Assembly (NCBI RefSeq): GCF_021347895.1
Contig: NC_067132.1
Coordinates: 12,950,995-13,014,994, forward strand
Length of the DNA: 64,000 bases
Direction: 5' to 3'
Source of the DNA: Acanthochromis polyacanthus
Taxonomy: Eukaryota > Chordata > Actinopteri > Pomacentridae
Positions 25,880 through 36,804 of the stretch are shown here, piece by piece. Made by a program: the position numbers and the translations under genes. Within the stretch, counting starts at the first letter, position 1. Every line of letters begins with the position of its first letter. The notes beneath the pieces were generated by a model. It saw nothing but the letters and a program-made list of their open reading frames with translations, was not told where the DNA came from and did not search any database.

Positions 25880-28800
25880 CTACAGGACACAGGTGAGGAG
25901 GCCACAAAACAACAGTTAATAGATATTTACGAGTTTGTTATAGGTGTTGACTGCAACATTTTCCTCATGAAGTGGTGCACAAGGGGTGATCGTAAAGTTC
26001 TGAGACTGCCCCTAAAACAATCAAACACTAGCCTAGCCATGCTACACCCATGTTTCTGATGGCACAAGGGTCTAGGGAAGCTCGACAGGGAGGGAGGCGG
26101 GCTAAAAGGTTGTCTATCAAATCCCTCTGCAGCAATTGGGTAGGTATACAACCAATCAACGCAACGAACAGGCTGACGTAGTTCCGAGAGCACCGGGGGA
26201 TTGTGGCTAAGTCCCATTAGCTTCCCAACCAGCGGACCCGCGGAGCCAACTGGTATATTAAGGATTTGCCATATCCCGTCGGCATAAGTCCAAATACGTC
26301 TTTCTTCTCAATGAAACACTTTAGTGCCGTCCTTTGTTTATCTTTCAAGTTGAATTTTAGCTTCAAATCTTTAAGGGCTGTGGCCAAAGCCCAGTCGAAA
26401 GATAACTGTTTATTGTGCGCCGGTTGTTTCTGTCAGAATCGTCATGCCTCTGTCGTCACTTCGTTACGCCCGCCTTCTGACTCTACACTTCATGGTGATT
26501 GGTCCGGCCAGTTTTAGGAGAATCCAGCCTCGAGCCTTATGGAGGGTAACTAGACCGTCCCTGGCAGAGAATTAAATTCGTTGCCGTGGGTTGTCTAGCG
26601 CGGCTAGGGTAATCAAACACTGTACCTCATGTAAACTTCCTCATGAAAGCAGCCTCCATGTGTAGTGACACAGCACTCCCAATGTTTTTGCTAGTAACGC
26701 TCCCTGGAACTCCTGTTATGTAAACATGTCAAACACCATCTGCGATGAACCATGACTCTATTTAAGAGTGTCAAAACGGCGACCCTTCAACTCGAATTTC
26801 CCTTTGGGCAAGAGGGGGAAGTCGCAGGGAGCGAGTGGGGATTGTGGGGACAACGATTGTGCTGTTGTGGCCATAAACAACCCCAACACAGGAGTACCCG
26901 CAGACCGTAGCGCCACAGTTCACGTCGCTACAGCAGAAATCTGCCTGGGCAGTCCAAACATGGAGAACAAGTTCACGGTGTACAGCAAACACATGACTGC
27001 TGAAGACAACAATAAGCCTGTTTTTGGAAACTGCAGGCTCTTCTACTGTTGAACCTGCTCTTTCTTCTCTTCGTGGTAGCTGCAGACACACTTCTCGAAT
27101 CATCTCAGGCTGCTGACACACACACAGCAGGTGATGATTTCTTCTCTGGTCTAGTTTGCGATCCACTAAGAAATCATATCTATCAGTGGCCACAAAAATG
27201 TCTAACAAAGTTGTGCTGGCAGAAGCTTTATATCACACCGTCTCCTGACTCACAGAATGAACAATCACCCCTTATACACTGACTACTGTACATGTTGAAC
27301 AGAACCCAACTCTAATCCAGTGTAGCTCCAGCTAAACAGATGAGAGCAAAATGACTCACATGAAGCTGTTTGTGCATTTGTATGTAGAATACAAGCAGTT
27401 AAAACATGAGGAAGGGTAGGCAGAAGAGACATACAAATCATCCATCTATAAACACATGGAATGCCTAATAATTTTCATGTTATACAAAAACACATCACGC
27501 TTGCATGTATTTTAACATACGCATTCACACACGTCACACACAAAAGGTGCCTCACCTTATCGTGTTATCGCTACATCAACCAAGCGAAGCAGAAGAGAAA
27601 AAAAAACAGACAGACTGTTAGCTGATCACATTTCTCTCTGTTTCAGCCCAGTGGTTGGACAGCTGTTAGTCCGCGTTCACATCGCTGGCCACCACATTGC
27701 CATGTTACAGTTCAGTGGCCAATTTGAGCTCATTTGCTATTTGTAGCACGGATGGTATTTCACTGTTGGTGGGTACAAATGTCAGTGAGCACTGTTTTAG
27801 TGATCTGCAGGTACAAAGACATCTGGGTAAGGCGCAGAGGTTAATCTGGGTAAAACAGACTATATTTGGTTTTAAAAACATGAATTATCTATTATGCTCC
27901 ATCACTATGATTCTTTATGTGATGCATAATTTAAAAATACCTCTTTAAAGATTTATAAACCTCAGGTGGGATTTATCCTCCGTTACACTCCTGCGTGTGG
28001 ACAACATAAGTATGAGTCTTTTTTAATTATTTTAATCTAAACCAATGTGTCATCCTAGTCTGCTTTTAGTTTTGACTGATGGATGAGGAGGAACCAAACA
28101 CCGTCCCTGTTCTTCCTTCTCTTCCACTGAATCTTAATACTAAGGCATTTTGCAGCCTTTGATCTGACATCGGAGGTGTACTCTCTGCAAAAGGTCCCTT
28201 TGATCAAATTAAAACGCCCCACTTAATCTATGTCAGTGTAACTTTGCGTCTGGCAAAATGGCTGTGCTTGCCTTTGGAATGCAGAACAGCGGCTGAATGA
28301 AAGAGGCACCGACCATTTGTACCCCCATTTTGAAAATGTCTCGTCCACTTAACTGTGAGCACTGTGAATCTTAATCAAAAACAACAAACAACCGCAAAAA
28401 CAACAGAGTTTACAGCATGTTTTACCTGCTGGCTTTTGTTCACTCCTTTTTGTAAACGAGCTCTCTACGCCTAAGGCCCTGAGAGAATTCAAATTTCAAC
28501 TGGTACTGTTTTTCAAATTATAAAAACTCAGCATACATAACATCAATTTGTTTGGAAGTAACATGTAAAAAAAATAGAAATAAAAACAGAGGAGCATGCA
28601 TTTCTTTTTGGCTGATGTTTTGACATTTCCGGAATTAATCACACTGATGTATAATGTTATTAGTCAGTAGGCATTGGTTTAAAATTAAATAATATACATT
28701 TACAGGGCTAATGACTAATAAAAGACATAATCACATATACTAGTATGGTAAACAAAGCAGCTTCTTTGTGTTTGGAGTCGACTTCTTCCTATCGTACACC

Positions 28801-28895
28801 CACCCATGTTTTCTTATTGTTTTTGAAAAAGCAAACATCATGAATTTAACATCCAGTTCATCTTAAAGCGTCGTTTTAAAAGGTGTGTGACTCAC
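25880..28895 (-). other. mmp16: mmp16 intron 2
   Basis: This 3.0 kb intron has a consensus donor (gtgagt) and a tgtcctgtag acceptor. Its 3' part is occupied by the RecQ-fragment transposon at 26029-26611. A moderately GC-rich stretch at about 26770-27060 carries overlapping open frames on both strands, with no recognisable domain. The rest is AT-rich with no visible feature. Confidence 0.88.
26029..26611 (-). mobile_element. Non-autonomous DNA transposon with RecQ-helicase fragment, copy A
   Basis: This 583-bp insertion is bounded by 19-bp terminal inverted repeats. The right one (26593-26611) is the complement of taccctagccgcgctagac, and the left one (26029-26047) is more diverged. An exact 9-bp target duplication, atcaaacac, lies at 26020-26028 and 26612-26620. 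The interior is nearly the reverse complement of copy B (36232-36804) and carries the same fragment of a RecQ-like helicase on the minus strand, the sense of mmp16. It has no transposase. The 9-bp duplication suggests a Mutator-like or similar superfamily (inference). It lies in mmp16 intron 2, its near end 149 bp from the exon 3 acceptor. Confidence 0.85.
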
Positions 28896-29044
28896 TCTAT
28901 AGTGTTGCTGTCCAGACCCCCTGTGACATTTAGGCCGTAGCGGCGCTGCATGGCAGCGATAGCAGACTGCATGACTCGGGCAGAACGCAGCACTGACATT
29001 CTGGGGTCTGCAGGAGGTAGGTAGCCATACCTCTGGAGCCATGC
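28896..29044 (-). CDS. mmp16: mmp16 coding exon 2: prodomain
   Basis: This exon encodes residues 43-91 plus two bases of codon 92, the peptidoglycan-binding-like helical prodomain that keeps the enzyme latent. The translation starts AWLQRYGYLPPADPRMSVLR and ends with GLDSNTI and the first two bases of a Glu codon. YGYLPP, DPRMSVLRSA and the YG..VTG pattern are the conserved MT-MMP prodomain signature and fit MMP16 better than MMP14, 15 or 24. A long pyrimidine-rich acceptor ends in tttgcag at 29045-29047. The donor GA|gtgagt lies at 28895-28890. The exon is 149 bp and starts in phase 0, so skipping it would shift the frame. It is flanked by a pair of inverted transposon copies in introns 1 and 2. 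Confidence 0.95.
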
Positions 29045-29242
29045 CTGCAAACAAGCAAACAGAGAGGAAAAGGTTAGACATGATCGTAAAGTCCACAAAA
29101 TAATGCTGATGCGAGGACTTCAAAGACGAGCATGACTGTAGTACAGCTGTTACAGGAAAAGATAAACATTTTCAAAAGTGTGTCAATTGATTTTCTTGAA
29201 AGGAGTCCTTACCATAAATAGATTAATATGAATCTTGGAAAC

Positions 29243-29600
29243 AGTTAGCTTAGCTTAGCAAAAAACGGAAAGTAGAAGGAAACAACTAGCATGGCTCTGT
29301 CCAAAGTTAAAGTCACTCTACCATTAATTAAATGCCTAAAAACTCATCTCTGAGTATCAAAGTCACATATTTTGAAGGGTTTGTTATTTTTTAAATAAAA
29401 TATTCCCTTCCTGCTTTATAATGGCTTACATTTAATTCCACATTGTGTACAGTTTCTAGTTTGCTCATGGTGCATCTTCTAGCAAACAAACAACACCATG
29501 TGGATATGTTCAAAGGTTAAAAGCTTGATTTTACCTGACATGGTTCAAATATATGTGCTTTCCAACAGCTCTAAAGCTCATTAACTAACAGTCTACGCTT
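29243..29600 (+). repeat. TTAGCTTAGC-type fish repeat, interrupted copy
   Basis: Plus-strand phrases gttagcttagcttagca, ctagcatggctctgtccaaa and, after a gap, ctctaaagctcattaactaa match the order in the copies at 30901 and 43898. It lies in mmp16 intron 1, just upstream of exon 2. Confidence 0.5.
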
Positions 29601-30900
29601 TGGCAAAGCACTTCTTCCACCCGGCAAATCACGGCAGCGCTGGGCCATCAGTATTACAGTTTAAGTTTCCACGTTAGCTGTGAATTTATAGTACCGCGTT
29701 TCAATGTGAGAAGCATTTTAAACAATGCACTCAGCAGAATCTTCTGAATACATTAAGCCAAAAAATATTCCCTGTTCTACATGACCTACAACAACATTTA
29801 AATGTCATCACGATACAGCTTTGTATGAAAGCTACAGAGACCAAAGACCAGCCAATAACATATCCAAAATGCTTCAGAAAAGACATTTGTAAAAGGGCAT
29901 AAGCAGAAAAAGAGAAATCTCTATTCCAGTTATAGTGCAGAATGTCATCTGTTATCATGTCATTTGGCTTGTCAGGGAAAAGCTTTGGTGTAATAGAGCT
30001 TTCCGTGTCTATAAAATCCAGCCAGAGGGAATCACGGCTCAGATCTTTGGACCAGGCAGGAGAAGGGGGAATCGGCTGGGTTTTCCCACAGAAGAGGCTT
30101 TAGGGATTTGGATAGTCCCAGCCTCTTTGTAGTCTCTCAGTTTTCATCATAAAAATGGTAAACAGATTCGGCAAACGCTGCACATCCTAACACAACACCA
30201 ACCGACCAATAAAAACACAGCTAAACTGTTTTGCTTGAAGTGTGGAGAAATTGGAACAACACAACGCTGGCCTAGAATCTCAAAGACCCAATGAACTGCC
30301 AGGCTGCAAATTTGCCTCAGACCTTTTTTTATTCCTCATTCAGCAGCACTGTGCTGTGAAACCTGAGCGTTATTCTCGTACACAATGTTGTTGAGCTGCT
30401 TCAGTCATCACGGAGGCCTGCTGCTCAGGATAGCATACACACTGAGAATGAAATTCACTAAACAGGGAGGGAAGCATGGTGTGAGAGCAAGCGAGGAGAA
30501 CGCAATAAAAGGCAAACCATCACTCAACAATGGAACGAATGTGAGCCTATAGCTTTGGTTACAGTGAGTGAGCCTCGTGTCAGACTCTAAGCAGCAACAA
30601 TAAGTTCTTTAAAACTCACTGTTTGTGTGGTAGACTGAAAATACATCCATCACAGCTGTAAAAGATGAATATGAAGAAAAATGAAGAAATTAAACTTAGC
30701 TGAATAAAAAAATTCTTTGAAAAAAATTTTTTTTTAATACTAATAGTCAACAGATGGAAATGCAAAATATATAAACAAATCAATATTGTATTAGGGAAAC
30801 GACCGGTGCTTTAAGACGCATTTTTAGCGAGTATAACGGCTCTACAGAAAGAATGAAGAGCCTCATCATTGTACTTTGATGTTTAAGTTGCAGCAAATAA

Positions 30901-31213
30901 TTAGCCTAGCTTAGCGCAAGACTGGGATGATGAGGAAACAATTGGTTTGTCTCCTACTGCCAGCATGTCTAAAGCTGACTAATTAGTAAGTTACATCTTG
31001 TTTGTTTAATCTGTAAAACAAAAAAACAGGCGGATTTTTTTGAACATTCAGACTGAGCCAAGCTCGCTGAGCCTGCTTCCTATCTTAATGCTAAGCTAAG
31101 CTAGCTAGCTGCTAGCTATAACCTTGCCATGTTTGGTATTAACCTTTTCATTTAACTCTCTGCAATACAGTGAATGAGTTTATTTCCCAAAATACCAAAC
31201 TATTCGTTCAAAA
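30901..31213 (+). repeat. TTAGCTTAGC-type fish repeat, most complete copy
   Basis: It runs from ttagcctagcttagcgcaag through atgctaagctaagctagcta to tatttcccaaaataccaaac and tattcgtt. Partial copies of the same consensus are seen at 29243, 43898 and 61417. No terminal duplication was found. Confidence 0.6.
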
Positions 31214-34050
31214 AAGACTATTTTCTGTGGCTACTAAAGTGTCCTGAAAAGCAAAATGCAGAACAAAATATGCAGAAATGCTTAACTTAATTGTAAAATT
31301 ACGGAGTGAATATTAATCTGAATACAGCGGGTCAACTGAATATGCATTGACAGCATACAACTAAATGCTAATTCATACAGTATTTACCTGGTTTTCATTG
31401 GAGCAAATCAACAACTGATTATTCACCAAATACAACTAAATACATTCAAATTGGGCTTCAGAATTTTGTCTACATTTACCCTATATTGTTTCTGGGGGGA
31501 AAAAATCTTAATAAACTAAACTAAGAGCCCATATAATAAAGTGTTACTAATGCATTTCAATAAAGAAAATGAATCTAATAGAGAAAGTCTCGACTGATAA
31601 GCTGCCCAGCCTCACACGTGTACAACAGGAAAAAAAATGGACTGACATTAAGGTTTTTTTGAAGTATTAAGGTCTCAACTCATTACATTATCTCAGCCCA
31701 ACTTTCTCTCTGCAGATTATCTGTGTTGTGATTGGCACACTGACAAACCCTATAGTCCTGCCAGATGAAGTACATATAGGTACACACATGTACATTTTCA
31801 CACTCTGCAGACATGACTTACACCCATCAGTGAGGCAGATGTTAAAATGACACTGACACAACATGATCCACATCCTGTACACCTGAGGTCCCCCTGCATG
31901 TTGTTCTCTCTTACACCTTTTCCCTCCTTTATTTCTTTCTTGTTTGTTTCTTTCTCTGCTGGGTGTTCTGCTCTTTTCCATGCATTTCCCGCTGTCTTTC
32001 TGCTTCCATCCATGCACTCTCCCCCTCCTCCCCCAGCGCTGAGTGAGTGGGTGATAACATTACAATGTGTGTCAGGTTTTTTTACACTGCGAAAAACCTC
32101 TGGGGAGAGAGGTTCACGGGTGAGATTTTCATTCAGCTGCTCGGCTACTGAAACTACACCTCCGTAATGTGACACACACGCGTGTGCACAAGCCTGGACA
32201 AAGACGCAGAGACACACGCACACACACATACGGATAAAACACTTGCAAACAAGCCGTGCTGACAAACACACACTCTAAAGCCCGGTGACGCTTTCAGAGA
32301 GCTCAGGCATGAAATGACACATGACAGTCCACAGTGGAGAAATCGTGAGACAACACTGCAGCAGACAAACAAGCACATCAACAAATCTTCCTCCAAAACA
32401 GACAGTATGTTGTGGCAAGATGCAGGAACGTGGTGTGAGGAAGACACAACATTGGAGGTAAAATCCCCAATATATAATTAGAAGTTTTGAATGATTTAGA
32501 TTTAAAACGCACAAATGACTGACTGAACCTCCACAGCTTTATGTTGAGTTCCTGGTCTTTCTCCTGTTAAAATACAGCTGGAAATACCAGAGGGCAAAGT
32601 GAAAAGGGCGTGTTTTAGCCTCTGGAGAATGGATGTGCCTTAACACATGCTGCAATTACAGATAGTCAAATCCACGTTTTAATCCTCCACATCATTTTTC
32701 AGCCTTCCAAATCTTCCGTTTCATGATTGTAAATTTGGTTTAACCTGCAGCAACATTGAACATTATACATTCACACTGTTAGATCTTCTCTTTCTGCAAG
32801 GCTTCGTGTTCCCTTTTCCAGCATCTTCTGTCTGTTATGTCACTCTCTTTTCATTCTAATTTCTACTTTCCTTTTTCTTGTCCTGTAATCATCTCTGTCC
32901 CTCCCTCTCATCTCCTCTCTGACATTGGAGCCTTTATATTGAAACCGAACTTCAGCTGCGTCCTTTAACCACTGCCCTGTCTCACTGGTGAATTCTTTGG
33001 TGCTTTTGGGGTGAAATAGGGAGGCGGAAAAAAGATATAGATGAAAAAGTTTGTAGTTCAGACGTGGCACTGCATATTTGAAGAAAAATCTTTTTTTCCC
33101 CCTTTGCAGTCTTAAAAGACTACTGTACAATTTGATTTTGCCAGCAGAGAAAGAGCTTAATTCAACTCGAGCTTCACTACATTTGATGCATTTTAATAAA
33201 ATTTGGACCACTTTTTCTGCAGATAAAAGAGGCTGTGTAGGCCTTTTTATCTTTTCTCCAGAGGAAAATGTGGACTCCAGATATTAAGATGTTCTAAAAC
33301 ATAAAGAAAGTATTTGTAAGTAACATTATGAAGGTTGTGCGTCCGTGCCTCCAGACAATGCAGCCGTTATCAGATACAGGGATGTATCAAAGAAAGGACG
33401 CTGAGACTGCTGTCATGTCTGTCACTCTGATATTGACAGGATATTGGACGGTGTCTGCGTGAGCGTGCAGGTGGTGAGGAGCTGCTCGGCGTCCTATATG
33501 AGGATGAGAGCGAGACGGAGGCAGGAGGTGGAGGGTGTAGCTGTCGTGCCGGTTCTTTATATACAGCACCGCGGGGAAACAGCAAGACAGCACAAAGGAT
33601 GAATACAGCACAAAGAGGGCAGCCGGTAATTTCAATCAAACTTTTCCACGCTGACAGCGAACGCAGTCAGCCGAGCCATTCTGGTCACCGTGTGTCTTCT
33701 ACTGCAGCGTTTCGCAGAAAAGTCGAAATGTGGCTATTGATACTGAAATGTGTTCATGCAGGGATGAAGATAGAATTGCAGATAAACGTCGCACATACTG
33801 CGGCTCCTTGGCCATGCACGATTACGTACTTAAGAAGAGTACTGCAGCTCTTTAGTACAACACAAGCTCCAAAAATGATCCTACATTTCCCATAATGCCA
33901 CTGATATTATCTTTTTGTTGCACCTTTTCACTTCCTTTAAGTTCTACACCTTCAGTGTGTGCAGGCTTAAAGCAAATCATTCAGGCATTTAATAGCCAAA
34001 CTGTAACTAGTCAGACTTTCTGCATCATTCTGATTGAAGGTATTTCAAAT

Positions 34051-34387
34051 GGTAGTGTCTACGGATACGGGTCCGTATCCGTAGCCCACAGGCTACGGGT
34101 ATGGCACTTTCCATTTGCCAGACAGATACGGACCCGTACGCAAGTCTCGCGAGTCAAGAAGCTGCTAACCACTGCAAACTGTTGAAGTGTAAGCAAAGGT
34201 TAAGGTTAGGGTTAGTGTTAGGGTCAGGTTTAGGGTCCGTACCTGTCGCACCGATGCTACGGGTCCGTACAGCTAGCGTCTACCGGGAGTCACGTGACCA
34301 GATCTCGCGTATCTGATTGGCAAATGGCAAGTGCCGTATCCGTAGTCCACAGGCTACGGGTACGGGTCCGTACCTCTAGCAACAACC
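34051..34387. mobile_element. Palindrome-rich foldback MITE with 9-bp target duplication
   Basis: This 337-bp insertion is flanked by an exact 9-bp duplication, atttcaaat (34042-34050 and 34388-34396). Its ends form long imperfect inverted repeats of about 70 bp, starting ggtagtgtcta and, in complement, ggttgttgcta. Within them lie further palindromes: ctacggatac is followed six bases later by its complement gtatccgtag at the left, and forms of tacgggtccgtac recur at both ends. It contains no coding sequence. A TTAGGG-like stretch in the middle (about 34200-34237) is part of the element. Confidence 0.75.
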
Positions 34388-35387
34388 ATTTCAAATATCT
34401 TCAGATTTATACTTTTTAATTCCCATTTTTACCAGTTATGCAGACATTTTTGTGATACTATTCCTCCATTTCAAAGGGCAGGATTGTTTTAAAAACAGGT
34501 AAAAGTTAGAATCAGTGACAAACGAAACATTTAATTTCCTAGGAGCACCATACCAAATTCAACAGACACAAAAGTCTTGAGGCACAAAAGACACAATGAC
34601 TATGCTGTGCAAACAAACTACATATAAGAAACTCACAATAAGCCTCATAAGAAGAACAAAACCTAAGACTAATTAAACATATTTTTATATATATATTTAG
34701 TGAATCTAATAAATACATTTTCTGATAGACAGCTTTGCATGTTTGCAGAAACAATAAATAGCTATGAAGGCAAGGCAGCAGTGGATGAAAGCTTATTGGA
34801 GAACTTGAGGTTGAAATATATAGCTTTTTGTAATTTCCTGTCTCCAGACACACTTGAGGGCCTATGACGAAGTCTGGATGGGCTCAGAACACTAATCTCC
34901 CACGGACTGCCATATGCAGTTACTGTGTTTGAAAAACAAACCTCCTCCACCTCCATCCACCACTTGCCACAGCTTGTGATGTAACTACAGATATCTGCCA
35001 TGTCATTTCACCTCGTAAAAACTCTAAATCACAATGTCTCTATTTGCATTTTCACAGAATTCCACTTTATAATATTTAGAACGGGATTCTGACCAGTTCA
35101 AACTGAATTTAGGAGATCTCAAAAGGACAATGGGGACATCTTGCATTGAGAGGAACTAAAGACACCTTGAACTAGAATTATGACAAATCAGAATTGAACT
35201 ATAGATATCTGAAACTAGAATTATAATTAGTCAAAAATTGTACGCATATATCTGCGATTCACATAGTAGGCTTGCTGTTTTAAGTGTTGTCATCAGGGAT
35301 CTCACACTTATCAGAGATCCTCCCTTTTAAACAGAAAAGTAACTTTGACTAGATTGTCTTTGTTACAGCTTGAAAACCTGCTGTCCA

Positions 35388-35735
35388 TACAATCATGGAA
35401 ACAATTATTAGACCACTCTTGTCATCGAAAACAATGGTTTTGCAATCAAGTACTAACTTCTGTAACTAGACAGAAAAGAAAACCTGGAATGCCTAAAATC
35501 ACTGCTTTTGGCAGCACAATGTTACAGCTATTGGTGGAAGAACTTAAGTGATTTTGGTTATTATCAACAAAAGCGTGGAAAATGCCTCGATATCAGTCCT
35601 TAAATTAAATGCGTATGAGCTAGTTTTGTTGTTACCACATATTTGTCCAAACAAATGTACCTTAGTTGTACCAGGCATCAAAATGAACAAAATGAACAAC
35701 AAAACAATCGCAGTCTAATGCTTTCCATGACTGTA
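35388..35735. mobile_element. Tc1/mariner-like MITE
   Basis: The left end, tacaatcatggaaacaatta followed by ttagacc, and the right end, whose complement is tacagtcatggaaagcatta followed by gac, make imperfect inverted repeats starting at TA. Internal phrases (gtactaacttctgt, ttaagtgattttggttatta, gtaccaggcat) match a widespread fish MITE as I remember it. It is 348 bp long, without a transposase frame, in intron 1. Confidence 0.65.
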
Positions 35736-36231
35736 CGTAACCTTGAGCAACCATTCACATTCAGTCAGAAATTCTATATGTCTGCAACACAGCTGAACTC
35801 CCTTAAAGGATTTTTCCAAAACCATCACTGTGCACCTGCTTGCACTTTTCCTCAGTCCATAGTCAAACAAAAGTTGCCACAGTTGCATTTCCAGACTCAA
35901 AATCCACACACTCCAATATGAGAATCAAACAGACGCACAAGCTCAAGGCTCAAATACATTAATACTGCATACACTTTCAAAGATTAAACCCAAGTCTCTG
36001 ATCTTTGATTCTATCATCATGCCAAAGTTCATAGATTACGTCTTCTACATTATTAGTATTTTATGACTTCTTTGGGAAAGAGGGTAAAAAAAAGAGCAGA
36101 AGCAATAGTCAGTAAAGATTATTGCATTTCCCATGATGCAGAATACAGCTGGAAACTATGGCAAACTGTGGACAATGTTAAATCCATTCATTTTAACACC
36201 TCACCATTTCCATGATGGTGAACCAACTTCC

Positions 36232-36804
36232 TAGCCTAGCCGCGCTAGACAACCCACGGCAACAAATTTAATTCTCTGCCAGGGACGGTCTAGTTACCCT
36301 CCATAAGGCTCGAGGCTGGATTCTCCTAAAACTGGCCGGACCAATCACCATGAAGTGTAGAGTCAGAAGGCGGGCGTAACGAAGTGACGACAGAGGCGCG
36401 ACGATTCTGACAGAAACAACCGGCGCACAATAAACAGTTATCTTTCGACTCGGCTTTGGCCACAGCCCTTAAAGATTTGAAGCTAAAATTCAACTTGAAA
36501 GATAAACAAAGGACGGCACTGAAGTGTTTCATTGAGAAGAAAGACGTATTTGGACTTATGCCGACGGGATATGGCAAATCCTTAATATACCAGTTGGCTC
36601 CGCTGGTTGGGAAGCTAATGGGACTTAGCCACAATCCGCCGGCGCTAGGAACTACGTCAGCCTATTTGTTGCGCTGATTGGTTGTATACCTACCCAATTG
36701 CTGCAGAGTGATTTGAAAGTTCAACCTTTTAGCCCGCCTCCCTCCCTGTTGAGCGGTCCTAGACCCTTGTGCCTTCAGAACATGGGTCTAGCGCGGCTAG
36801 GCTA
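36232..36804 (+). mobile_element. Non-autonomous DNA transposon with RecQ-helicase fragment, copy B
   Basis: This 573-bp element has perfect 19-bp terminal inverted repeats, tagcctagccgcgctagac at 36232-36250 and its complement at 36786-36804. An exact 9-bp target duplication, ccaacttcc, flanks it (36223-36231, 36805-36813). It is the inverted counterpart of copy A about 10 kb away, in mmp16 intron 1, antisense to the gene. The internal coding fragment is the only protein-like content. Intact ends and strong similarity to copy A suggest fairly recent activity of the family. Confidence 0.88.
36429..36640 (+). pseudogene. RecQ-like helicase motif I fragment inside copy B
   Basis: An open frame reads KDLKLKFNLKDKQRTALKCF and continues through FGLMPTGYGKSLIYQLAPLV. 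PTGYGKS is a Walker A motif, and the context (Q for the adenine-binding Q motif, MPTGxGKSxxYQ) is that of RecQ-family ATP-dependent DNA helicases. Only about 60 residues around motif I are present. No DEAH box or later motifs follow, and the frame runs into the element's 3' end, so it cannot make a helicase. There is no ATG near the start of the homologous part; the in-frame codon at 36456 is TTG. It is either a captured host exon or a leftover of a larger parent transposon that encoded a helicase. Confidence 0.75.

Noticed and set aside
26266..26517. Plus-strand frame MPYPVGISPN..., also present in inverted form at 36326-36634.
   Set aside because: It is the antisense reading of the RecQ-helicase fragment in the two transposon copies.
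26771..27208. A 145-codon minus-strand frame in mmp16 intron 2, same strand as the gene.
   Set aside because: It opens with TTG rather than ATG and shows no domain. An opposite-strand frame overlaps it, and there are no clear splice sites linking it to exons 2 or 3.
31798..32271. A 157-codon minus-strand frame, rich in Cys and Val.
   Set aside because: Part of it is a CA-rich stretch. There is an overlapping opposite-strand frame and no recognisable domain.
34200..34237. A TTAGGG-like stretch suggesting interstitial telomere sequence.
   Set aside because: Only a few irregular units are present, and they lie inside the bounded palindromic element at 34051-34387.
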